Assembly: GCA_964546645.1 (NCBI GenBank)
Contig: CAZJKM010000066.1
Location: 1 to 15,150, forward strand
Direction: 5' to 3'
DNA: 15,150 nucleotides
Source of the DNA: A37T11 sp964546645
GTDB taxonomy: Bacteria; Bacteroidota; Bacteroidia; Sphingobacteriales; Sphingobacteriaceae
Below, piece by piece: positions 1 through 6,535 of this stretch; within the stretch, counting starts at the first letter, position 1, and every line of letters starts with the position of its first letter. A program made the position numbers and the translations under genes. A model generated the notes under the pieces. The model was given only the letters and a program-made list of their open reading frames with translations, ran no database searches and was not told the origin of the DNA.

Positions 1-284
1 AGTCGTTAGACATGAACCTTATGTCGTTAGACATGGACCTTATGTCGTTAGACATGAACGTTATGTCGTTAGACATAGACCTTATGTCGTTAGACATGGA
101 CGTTATGTCGTTAGACATGAACCTTATGTCGTTAGACATAGACCTTATGTCATTAGACATGAACCTTATGTCGTTAGACATGAACCTTATGTCGTTAGAC
201 ATAGACCTTATGTCGTTAGACATGAACCTTATGTCGTTAGACATGGACGTTATGTCGTTAGACATAGACCTTATGTCGTTAGAC
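1..284. repeat. 21-bp tandem repeat array with a dyad in every unit
   Basis: Thirteen contiguous 21-bp units (the first lacks one base at the window edge) plus a 12-bp partial unit ending at 284. Each unit is a 14-bp core, ATGTCGTTAGACAT, followed by a 7-bp linker. The core is an inverted repeat (ATGTC / GACAT around GTTA) and is identical in all units except one loop change (GTTA to ATTA) in unit 8. Linkers vary at three positions only: GAACCTT, GGACCTT, GAACGTT, AGACCTT and GGACGTT. There are no unique spacers, so this is not CRISPR. A 21-bp period is about two turns of B-DNA, so all dyads face the same side of the helix. One frame on each strand is open through the array (MSLD[MI][ND][LV] on +), simply because the period is a multiple of three. 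The array probably continues left of the window. Function is unknown; a protein-binding array or a variable-number repeat are both possible. Confidence 0.97.
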
Positions 285-507
285 CTGTCACCCTTGGGGT
301 TTCCGTTCGTCCTGCGGACGTCGTTGGCAGAATTTCCGGTAGGCATCTGTAAATTGCTTCGAATGAAAGTAACCTACCCGTGCTCCTATATCAGTAATCA
401 TCCTATCCGTAAACAACAACAGCCACCGGATTGTATGCCGGTTTTTGTCTGACTATCGTAAAAGATAGCCCTGTTACTAACATCCGACTGATTTTTTCAA
501 GAACACA
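285..507. other. Intergenic region with no supported gene
   Basis: No gene is supported between the repeat array and the peroxiredoxin promoter. A + strand reading frame carries on from the array to a stop at 450-452, but its non-repeat tail has no recognisable domain. Three small hairpins are visible: CGTCC/GGACG at 308-312 and 316-320 with a 3-nt loop; ACCGG/CCGGT at 425-429 and 438-442 followed by TTTT, which could be a weak terminator for + transcription coming out of the array; and CTATC/GATAG at 453-457 and 464-468. Confidence 0.6.
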
Positions 508-539
508 TTTGTTATTCTCATTAAAAGTCTATTACTTTG
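508..539 (+). promoter_or_regulatory. Candidate Bacteroidota promoter for the peroxiredoxin gene
   Basis: TTTG at 508-511, a 20-bp spacer, then TTACTTTG at 532-539. The second box differs from the Bacteroidota -7 consensus TAnnTTTG at one base. Transcription would start near 545, about 30 nt before the gene's ATG. The position and spacing are what one expects, but the match is imperfect. Confidence 0.5.
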
Positions 540-576
540 ATGTGTATTATTGGTTACTAAAAAAGGAGAACAGATT

Positions 577-1212
577 ATGAGTTTACAACTGGGGGATACC
601 GCGCCGAACTTCAGGGCGCAGACAACAATTGGTGAAATTGACTTTTATGAATACCTGGGCGATAGCTGGGGATTATTATTTTCGCATCCGGCTGACTATA
701 CGCCGGTCTGCACAACCGAGTTAGGTCGTACGGCATCTCTTAAATCAGAGTTTGATAAGCGTGGCGTCAAAGTACTCGCGCTGAGTGTGGATCCGCTGGA
801 CAAGCACATCGGATGGGTCAGTGATATCAATGAAACACAACAAACAGAAGTCAACTTCCCGCTCATCGCTGATGAAGATCGTAAAGTGTCGGAATTATAC
901 AGCATGATCCATCCCAATGCTTCGGCGACGGCAACGGTACGGTCGGTATTTATTGTCGGTCCGGATAAAAAGGTCAAACTGACACTGACGTATCCTGCGT
1001 CGACAGGAAGGAACTTTTTGGAAATCCTGCGTGTTATTGATTCACTGCAGCTGACAGACCAGTACAGTGTAGCTACACCGGCTGACTGGAAGGATGGCGA
1101 GGATGTCATTGTAGTACCTGCTATCAAGACAGAGGATATTCCGTCCAAATTTCCGAAAGGGTATACAGAAATAAAGCCGTACCTGCGCACAACGCCACAG
1201 CCGAATAGATAA
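577..1212 (+). CDS. Peroxiredoxin, 1-Cys (Prx6) type
   Basis: Cytosolic thiol peroxidase of the AhpC/TSA superfamily, reducing hydrogen peroxide and organic hydroperoxides. The 211-aa protein has the Prx6 signature HPADYTPVCTTELG with the peroxidatic Cys at residue 45, preceded by the conserved Pro and Thr of PxxxTxxC. The conserved active-site Arg is probably R122 in ATVRSVFIVGPDKK. This is the only cysteine in the protein, so there is no resolving Cys and a 1-Cys mechanism with an external thiol donor is expected. The C-terminal part (YPASTGRNF, ATPADWKDGEDV, KGYTEIKPYLR) matches the Prx6 subfamily. The frame is open upstream to a TTG at 550, but the ATG at 577 has a good GGAG eight bases before it and begins the typical N-terminus MSLQLGDTAPNF. 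It looks monocistronic, with a promoter at 508-539 and a terminator at 1258-1291. Confidence 0.95.
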   Translation: MSLQLGDTAPNFRAQTTIGEIDFYEYLGDSWGLLFSHPADYTPVCTTELGRTASLKSEFDKRGVKVLALSVDPLDKHIGWVSDINETQQTEVNFPLIADEDRKVSELYSMIHPNASATATVRSVFIVGPDKKVKLTLTYPASTGRNFLEILRVIDSLQLTDQYSVATPADWKDGEDVIVVPAIKTEDIPSKFPKGYTEIKPYLRTTPQPNR

Positions 1213-1257
1213 CAGCTTTAAAAGGTTGGTATACTATTATCTATAAGAATATCCAGG

Positions 1258-1291
1258 AATCCCCGATGCTAAAAGTGTCGGGGATTTTTTT
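1258..1291 (+). terminator. Rho-independent terminator after the peroxiredoxin gene
   Basis: A perfect 9-bp stem (AATCCCCGA at 1258-1266 with TCGGGGATT at 1278-1286), an 11-nt loop, and a run of seven T at 1285-1291. It lies 45 bp after the peroxiredoxin stop codon. Confidence 0.92.
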
Positions 1292-1370
1292 ATCAGGGAT
1301 TCAGGCCGGCTTTTTTCTTTTTGCTACCAAAAGAACGTAATAATATTTTATTGTTGATTAAAGAAGACAG

Positions 1371-1925
1371 ATGATAATGAAAAAAATGATTCGATTAGGA
1401 TATGTGACCGGGTTTATAGGTTTTCTGACATTTCATATGGCGAGCGCCCAGACGGCCCCGACGGGAAGTAATAAGACAGATCAGGTGATAGCAACTGCTA
1501 CACAAACCAGTGTTGTAAATTCACAAACGATTGAAAGTCCGGGAAAAGAGCAAGAGTCCGAATTAAAAAGACTCAAAAAAGAGGAACAGGAGAAAACAAA
1601 GGCTGCAAAAGAAACGGCAAAACGCCAAAAGCAGATTGAAAAGCGTGAAAAGCAACTGAAGAAAGCGGCAGCCCAACGTGAAAAAGAGCAAAAAAAACGT
1701 GAGAAAGCTGTTGCAAAAGCTGAAGTGCTGGCAAAAAAGATAGAAAAGCAGGAAAAGAAAGTTGAAAAACTGGATAAAAGTCTTGAGAAAAAGATACGCA
1801 GGGATAAAATTTCCGGAATTGAAGAAGAAAAAGCCAGAATAGAAATAAGCAAACAAAACATTAAGCTGAGAGAGTACCAAAACGACCTGGAAAAGGCTAA
1901 AGGTGAAATTTCAAGACTTCGGTAA
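1371..1925 (+). CDS. Exported, highly charged coiled-coil protein of unknown function
   Basis: No family recognised. The 184-aa product starts with a signal peptide: basic residues (MIMKKMIR), a hydrophobic stretch to about residue 22, and a likely signal peptidase I site after ASA (residues 24-26), giving a mature protein that starts QTAPTG. Residues about 28-57 are a Thr/Ser/Gln-rich linker. From about 58 to the end almost everything is Lys, Glu, Arg, Gln and Ala in runs such as KRQKQIEKREKQLKKAAAQ, predicting one long helix or coiled coil. There are no cysteines, no second membrane segment and no lipobox, so a periplasmic location is likely. An ATG at 1377 is an alternative start that would shorten the signal peptide by two residues. 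No convincing promoter was found upstream. The low-complexity composition makes database matches to other coiled coils unreliable. Confidence 0.8.
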   Translation: MIMKKMIRLGYVTGFIGFLTFHMASAQTAPTGSNKTDQVIATATQTSVVNSQTIESPGKEQESELKRLKKEEQEKTKAAKETAKRQKQIEKREKQLKKAAAQREKEQKKREKAVAKAEVLAKKIEKQEKKVEKLDKSLEKKIRRDKISGIEEEKARIEISKQNIKLREYQNDLEKAKGEISRLR

Positions 1926-1950
1926 GCCTATAAACTTTTTAGATACCTTC

Positions 1951-1980
1951 TTGGTTTTTTAAGTTTTTATATTAACTTTG
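1951..1980 (+). promoter_or_regulatory. Candidate promoter for the cold-shock gene
   Basis: TTG at 1951-1953, a 19-bp spacer, then TAACTTTG at 1973-1980, an exact match to the Bacteroidota -7 box TAnnTTTG. Transcription would begin near 1986, leaving a leader of about 155 nt before the csp ATG, a length typical of cold-shock genes. Confidence 0.6.
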
Positions 1981-2019
1981 GTGTCGTTTAATAAACTGTT
2001 TTGCAATTGTTGACGCTTA

Positions 2020-2038
2020 ATAAAAACAGTGTTTTTAT
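2020..2038 (+). promoter_or_regulatory. AT-rich hairpin in the csp leader
   Basis: An 8-bp perfect stem, ATAAAAAC at 2020-2027 with GTTTTTAT at 2031-2038, and a 3-nt loop. It would lie about 35 nt into the predicted csp leader. It could be a temperature-sensitive leader structure, or a weak terminator for the upstream coiled-coil gene. The stem is nearly all A-U and would melt easily. Confidence 0.4.
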
Positions 2039-2140
2039 CGTTTCATAGAGTAAGAATGGTTTTTTAAGCTTTTTATAAATGATTTTTGGATTTCTGTAAT
2101 GAACAGAAATACGGCACACAAAACAATTTTTATTCTCACA

Positions 2141-2338
2141 ATGGCAAGCGGTAAAGTAAAATGGTTTAATGCCCAAAAAGGCTTTGGGTTTATCGTAAAA
2201 GAAGACGGCACAGATATTTTTGTGCATTTCAAAGATGTAAAAGGAGGAGCCGGCGTACTGCGCGACGGGGATTCTGTAACTTTTGAAGAGGAACAGGGCC
2301 GGAAAGGTCCCCAGGCAGTACGGGTGAGCAAGGTATAG
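2141..2338 (+). CDS. Cold-shock domain protein (CspA family)
   Basis: A 65-aa single cold-shock domain, the usual size for CspA-type RNA chaperones, which bind single-stranded RNA or DNA in the cytosol and loosen RNA structure at low temperature. The N-terminus MASGKVKWFN, the RNP1 motif KGFGFI (13-18) and the RNP2 motif DIFVHF (25-30) are all present, and the C-terminus GPQAVRVSKV is typical. The frame stays open upstream to an ATG at 2099, but those 14 extra residues are not part of the fold, so the ATG at 2141 is chosen. The gene has a candidate promoter about 160 bp upstream, a long leader and a strong terminator, so it is probably transcribed alone. Confidence 0.95.
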   Translation: MASGKVKWFNAQKGFGFIVKEDGTDIFVHFKDVKGGAGVLRDGDSVTFEEEQGRKGPQAVRVSKV

Positions 2339-2357
2339 AAGCGTATTTGTAAAGCAG

Positions 2358-2399
2358 ACAAAAGCGTACGGATGACGGTCCGGTACGCTTTTGTTTTTT
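2358..2399 (+). terminator. Rho-independent terminator after the csp gene
   Basis: A 12-bp perfect stem, ACAAAAGCGTAC at 2358-2369 with GTACGCTTTTGT at 2383-2394, which can extend by GGA/TCC across one bulged base, followed by a T run ending at 2399. The A-rich left arm means it could also work in the other direction. Confidence 0.9.
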
Positions 2400-2444
2400 A
2401 TGGATGTCATGGTGTCTGTGTCATGTATTTTTTGCAATGGATTG

Positions 2445-2475
2445 TTGGGTTTTTGGCAGTAATTTGGTAGTATTG
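2445..2475 (+). promoter_or_regulatory. Weak candidate promoter for the 89-aa gene
   Basis: TTG at 2445-2447, a 20-bp spacer and TAGTATTG at 2468-2475, one base away from TAnnTTTG. It would give a leader of about 40 nt. The region is T/G-rich, so a chance match is quite possible. Confidence 0.25.
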
Positions 2476-2521
2476 TATGTGTGTCAGCACGTGGCTTTTT
2501 TTAACACTAAATACGGTGATT

Positions 2522-2791
2522 ATGGTGAACGCAGAATGGATAGACAAGGAAAGAATCGGGGACATCAGAATCATTCCCGCTCCCGAAAATCATACGAATG
2601 AATTGAGAGATAAACTACGCAATGCATTGCGTTTGGGAAATGAATTCAAATCAAAGTCGGTCATTACATTCTTAACCGAAGAAGGGCCGAAAAAAGTAGA
2701 AACAACGGTGTGGTCACTCACAGATAACTATATGCAGTTAAAAGGAGGAGTGCTCATTCCGTTAAAGAGCCTGCTGGACCTGGACTATTAG
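2522..2791 (+). CDS. Small conserved-looking protein of unknown function
   Basis: An 89-aa protein with no named domain that I recognise. It has an acidic and basic N-terminal half (MVNAEWIDKERIGDIRIIPA; a helix around TNELRDKLRNALRLG) and a C-terminal half that reads as beta strands (KSVITFLT, KKVETTVWSLTD, YMQLKGGVLIPLKSLLDLDY), suggesting a small SH3-like or OB-like barrel. There is no signal peptide if translation starts at 2522. The open frame reaches back to 2477, but that extension (MCVSTWLFLTLNTVI) comes from the T/G-rich leader and is unlikely to be translated. The composition is not that of random sequence, and I believe similar proteins occur in related Bacteroidota, though I cannot search. 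It is convergent with smc, 24 bp away, with no clear terminator between them. Confidence 0.75.
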   Translation: MVNAEWIDKERIGDIRIIPAPENHTNELRDKLRNALRLGNEFKSKSVITFLTEEGPKKVETTVWSLTDNYMQLKGGVLIPLKSLLDLDY

Positions 2792-2815
2792 TGTCGTTGT
2801 CTCCGTTCTTTCATT

Positions 2816-5800
2816 TTAGCCGACCTCCCGCATATCCACCGCTACCACTCTGGACACACCCTGCTCCACCATGGTAACGCCGTAGATAATGTCTGTACTG
2901 GCGATAGTCCGTTTATTGTGTGATACGATAATAAACTGCGATTGGTCAGAAAATTTCCGGATAATCGTGTTGAATTTATCGATATTGGTGTCATCCAGTG
3001 GTGCATCCACCTCATCAAAAATACAGAAGGGAGCCGGCTTCAGCAGGTAGAGTGAGAACAGCAACGCTGTTGCTGTCAACGTTTTCTCGCCGCCTGACAG
3101 CTGGTTGATGGATAGCGGACGTTTTCCCTTTGGACGGGCAACGATGTCAATGTCTGCTTCTAAGGGATTGGTCGGATCAGTCAGCAACAGATCGCAGGTA
3201 TCTTCCTCGTTGAAGAGAGAGCGGAATACCTGTATAAAGTTTTCACGGACCTGGTTGAATGAATTCATGAATTTCTCCCGTGCCGTATCGTCGATTTCCT
3301 TAATGGTTTTCAGCAGGGACATTTTTGCATCTGTCAGGTCCTGTTTTTCTTTACAGATAAATGTATGCCGTTCGTACATTTCCTGATAGGCCTCCATGGC
3401 CATTGGATTGATGGAACCGAATTCATCCAGCTGTTTCTTTAGCTTAGCTGTTTTCTCGCGTAGTTCTTCTTCCGTTGCCATACCCCGTGGGCTCACCTCC
3501 GGTTGGTCGTTGTGGGCAGGCGGGACTTCTTCGTTTGCCTGGATGAGGTCCTCAATATCAATAGAAAATTCGACAGCAAGCCTTTCCTTCAACGCGTTGA
3601 GCTCTATTTTCAGATTTGTTTTCTGCTCTTTGATCCCGGTGATCAGGACATCCGCCTGTTCTTTACGCCGACGTTGCTGTTGGATGGCTTCTTCTGTCTC
3701 ATTTATTTTCCCACGCACGGTATAATACGCCTGCTCCATTTCCTTCAGTCCCTGTTCCAATGTTTCTTTCTGGGCGTACATCGCCAACAGGTCTTCATCC
3801 GAGTGATCCACATGCTTCAGCGTTTCCATCATATCCTGCCGGACGGTTTGCAGTTCGGCATCATTACGGGTAATCCGTTTCTCCAGGGTGTCACGTTGGC
3901 TCTCCCGGTATTCCAGGTCCTTGTCAATTCCTGACAGCCGGTTCAGTTGCTGGTGATATTGTATATTCGCTTCGTTAAAGACGGTTGATTGATCCGTCAG
4001 TCGCCCGGAGAGATCGGCAAAGTCATCCTGCTGGGTCCTCAGGTCCGCTTCTTTGATGATTTGCTGCGCTTTCGATACTTCCAGCAACGGTTCTGCTTTT
4101 TGTAGTTCATCCGTAATCCCGGCGATCTTCGATTCAATGTCCTGTTTCCGGTGCCTGCTGCTGTCTATGAAAGCAATATATTGCTCCTGCTTGGTTTTGA
4201 CGGTAACCAGCTCGTGCTGTAAGCGGTTTAACTGTTGTCTGGCCTCCTCCAGGTATGCCTGGCGGGAACTGCTTTTCAAGGCATCGATCCGTTCGGCCTC
4301 TGATGCCATGCGGTTTTGCAGTTGGTGCATGTGTTGGGTCAGTGCTTTGGTTTCTTTTGCCAGGATTTCGAGATTTTTGGCCCGGCCGATTCGTTTTCCT
4401 TCAAAAAGACCGACAGATCCCCCCGACATGCCCAATCGGTTTTTGCTGAACTTGCCTGATTTGTGAAGCAATACCACCGGATGTTCGGGAAGGGGTGACG
4501 CCAGGTCACTTTCATCGTTTGCCCTGATCAGGAATACATTGCGCAATAGCAGTTCACAGAGTTTCTGATACTTTTTCTCCACATCAATGACGTCCAGCGC
4601 TGGAATGAGACGGTCGTCTTCCGTTTTCATCAGCCGGGCCTCCTGCGGTTCTACTGCCTCAAGGACAAAAAAGCTGACCCGGCCTCGTGAGGCGTCATTC
4701 AGCAAATGGATGGCCAGAATGGCGTCACTATGCTTTTCAACCACGTAGTGATTCATGACGGGTTCCAGGTAATTCTCGATCGCCACGCGGTATTCTTCTT
4801 TACAGAACAATACGTCCGAAAACAACGGCGCCTGTTTAGCCCATCCTGAATGTTTGCGCAGAAAGCGGATGGACTCCGGGAAGCCTTCCAGGTTGTCAAC
4901 CAGTGACTTCGTCAGGTTGTATTCATTCTGTTTGGCATCCAGCATCCGACCCTCCCCACCCAGCTCATCTTTGAGCGACTGGAGTAATTGTTCTGATTGC
5001 CGGATCTGTTGCTGCAGGCCGGTTTCCTGTTCTGTTGCCGTATCCAGTTCCTGCTGCCGGGAGGTCGTCTCTTCTTCCAGTTGTGCAACCAGTTTGTTGA
5101 ACTCGTTCAGCTCCGATTCCTTTGATTCGGCGTCTGCTACATTCCGGCGGCTTTCCTGAGCCAGTGCGTCCCGTTGGATATGGAGTACAGCGATTTCCTT
5201 TTCCTGCTTATAAATGTTGTTCTGCAGTTCTGTGAGTTCTTTTACAAATGTATCCAGCTTTACCTTGGTACTTTGCTGCTGGCCACGCAATGCGTCGGTA
5301 TGATCCCGCTTTTCGCTCAGCGATACCTGAAGCGTTTTGAGCCGGTTTTCTTCTGTCAGATGCTCTTCCTGCAGCCGTTTCAGGTTATATAGGATATGGT
5401 TCAGCTGCTGCTTGTCCTGACTCAGTTCCTGCACCAGGTTCCTTTCCTTTTCTTCCAGATGACGCAGCTGCTGGTTCTTTATTTTTTTATCGCTTTCGTA
5501 AGCCCGTATGTTGCCAACATATTCGTTGGTTGCTTTTTGTTGTATGCTGAGGTTTTTCTCTTTCGCCAGGCTTTCCTGTTTCATTTGCTGCAGCAAAGCC
5601 TCCATTGTGGCGGTCTGCGCCGCAATACCCGCACGGATGATTTCCTGTTGCTCTTCATTACTGCTTAGCCGCTCAAACACTTCCGTAAATCCTGCAATAC
5701 GCAGCCGGGCCAGTTCCACACTGAAGGCCTTATACTGTTCCCTGATACGGTAATACCGCTCTGTTTTTTTTGCCTGGTTCTCCAGTGTCTTCAGGTTTTT

Positions 5801-6397
5801 CTCAATCTCGAACAACAGGTCTTCCACCCGGTTCAGGTCAGCTTCTGTATCTCTGAGCTTACTGAGTGTTTGTTTTTTACGTACTTTGTATTTCGAAATA
5901 CCGGAAGCCTCTTCAAACAGCGCCCTGCGTGAATGCTCTTTGTTATTGATGATCTCATCAATCATGCGCAGTTCAATGATGGAGTAGGAGTCGGCACCAA
6001 TACCGGTATCCAGGAACAGGTCGGTAATGTCTTTCAGCCGGCACTGTACATCGTTCAGCCGGTACTCACTTTCACCGCTCCGGTATAATTTACGGGTAAT
6101 CGTAACCTGGGAGAATTCGGTAGGCAGTATATTACGTGTATTATCGAAAGAAAGGGATACTTCTGCCAGGTTAGCGGGTTTCCGGCTTTTGGTGCCATTG
6201 AAGATGATGTTCTCCATTTTCTCCGATCGTAGCATCCGGGTGCTTTGTTCACCCAATACCCAACGTATCGCATCCACCACATTGGATTTTCCGCAGCCGT
6301 TCGGTCCCACAATTGCCGTAACCCCCTCATTAAAATGAATGGTTATCTTATCGCCGAAACTTTTAAATCCTTTTATTTCAAGCCTGTTCAGCTGCAT
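2816..6397 (-). CDS. smc: Chromosome partition/condensin protein SMC
   Basis: ATP-dependent DNA-organising protein that acts as a homodimer with ScpA and ScpB to load onto and compact the chromosome. The 1193-aa length is normal for bacterial SMC. Walker A is GPNGCGKS at 31-38 and the N-terminal head runs to about 170, including TGIGADSYSI and FEEASGISKYK. Coiled coil spans about 175-505. The hinge is at about 510-665 (FLRKHSGWAKQAPLFSD, GRVSFFVLE, LGMSGGSVGLFEGKRIG). The return coiled coil spans about 675-1030. The C-terminal head has the ABC signature LSGGEK from residue 1100, Walker B FCIFDE at 1124-1129 and the D-loop region APLDD just after. All ATPase motifs are intact. scpA and scpB are not in the window. 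The gene is 138 bp after pbpC and may have its own promoter. Confidence 0.98.
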   Translation of the reverse strand: MQLNRLEIKGFKSFGDKITIHFNEGVTAIVGPNGCGKSNVVDAIRWVLGEQSTRMLRSEKMENIIFNGTKSRKPANLAEVSLSFDNTRNILPTEFSQVTITRKLYRSGESEYRLNDVQCRLKDITDLFLDTGIGADSYSIIELRMIDEIINNKEHSRRALFEEASGISKYKVRKKQTLSKLRDTEADLNRVEDLLFEIEKNLKTLENQAKKTERYYRIREQYKAFSVELARLRIAGFTEVFERLSSNEEQQEIIRAGIAAQTATMEALLQQMKQESLAKEKNLSIQQKATNEYVGNIRAYESDKKIKNQQLRHLEEKERNLVQELSQDKQQLNHILYNLKRLQEEHLTEENRLKTLQVSLSEKRDHTDALRGQQQSTKVKLDTFVKELTELQNNIYKQEKEIAVLHIQRDALAQESRRNVADAESKESELNEFNKLVAQLEEETTSRQQELDTATEQETGLQQQIRQSEQLLQSLKDELGGEGRMLDAKQNEYNLTKSLVDNLEGFPESIRFLRKHSGWAKQAPLFSDVLFCKEEYRVAIENYLEPVMNHYVVEKHSDAILAIHLLNDASRGRVSFFVLEAVEPQEARLMKTEDDRLIPALDVIDVEKKYQKLCELLLRNVFLIRANDESDLASPLPEHPVVLLHKSGKFSKNRLGMSGGSVGLFEGKRIGRAKNLEILAKETKALTQHMHQLQNRMASEAERIDALKSSSRQAYLEEARQQLNRLQHELVTVKTKQEQYIAFIDSSRHRKQDIESKIAGITDELQKAEPLLEVSKAQQIIKEADLRTQQDDFADLSGRLTDQSTVFNEANIQYHQQLNRLSGIDKDLEYRESQRDTLEKRITRNDAELQTVRQDMMETLKHVDHSDEDLLAMYAQKETLEQGLKEMEQAYYTVRGKINETEEAIQQQRRRKEQADVLITGIKEQKTNLKIELNALKERLAVEFSIDIEDLIQANEEVPPAHNDQPEVSPRGMATEEELREKTAKLKKQLDEFGSINPMAMEAYQEMYERHTFICKEKQDLTDAKMSLLKTIKEIDDTAREKFMNSFNQVRENFIQVFRSLFNEEDTCDLLLTDPTNPLEADIDIVARPKGKRPLSINQLSGGEKTLTATALLFSLYLLKPAPFCIFDEVDAPLDDTNIDKFNTIIRKFSDQSQFIIVSHNKRTIASTDIIYGVTMVEQGVSRVVAVDMREVG

Positions 6398-6501
6398 ATT
6401 TTATAGTAATGCCTGTTTTTCAGGGTCACTAAGATACTATATTAATGCAATACTCCGGTTAATCCGGGTACAGCAAATGGTGCTATTTATACTTTTGGTG
6501 C

Positions 6502-6509
6502 CAAAAATA
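6502..6509 (-). promoter_or_regulatory. Possible -7 box upstream of smc
   Basis: On the - strand TATTTTTG (6509 to 6502) matches TAnnTTTG exactly in the gap between pbpC and smc. No TTG or TTTG lies at the usual 19-21 bp upstream, and it would give a leader of about 100 nt, so this is a weak call. The rest of the 138-bp gap shows no clear terminator for pbpC. Confidence 0.3.
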
Positions 6510-6535
6510 CAATTTGCGGTTGTTTTTATTTATAT

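Noticed and set aside
1..284. CRISPR array
   Set aside because: The units are contiguous at 21 bp with no unique spacers of 25-40 bp, and no cas genes are present.
12..452. A 146-aa repeat protein as a real gene
   Set aside because: The open frame follows from the 21-bp period; both strands are open through the array, and the non-repeat tail shows no domain. Kept only as a low-interest finding.
550..576. Upstream TTG start for the peroxiredoxin
   Set aside because: The ATG at 577 has a proper Shine-Dalgarno sequence and gives the family N-terminus.
1481..1880. - strand ORFs opposite the coiled-coil gene
   Set aside because: They are Phe/Ser/Leu-rich mirror translations of Lys/Glu codons, with no domain content.
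2099..2140. N-terminal extension of the cold-shock protein
   Set aside because: The 14 extra residues lie outside the cold-shock fold, and standard family proteins begin at the ATG at 2141.
1988..2437. - strand ORF of 149 aa over the csp region
   Set aside because: It runs antisense through the clear csp gene and its terminator, and shows no family features.
3105..6338. Several + strand ORFs opposite smc
   Set aside because: All are antisense shadows of the SMC coding sequence, rich in Ser, Cys and Arg, with no motifs.
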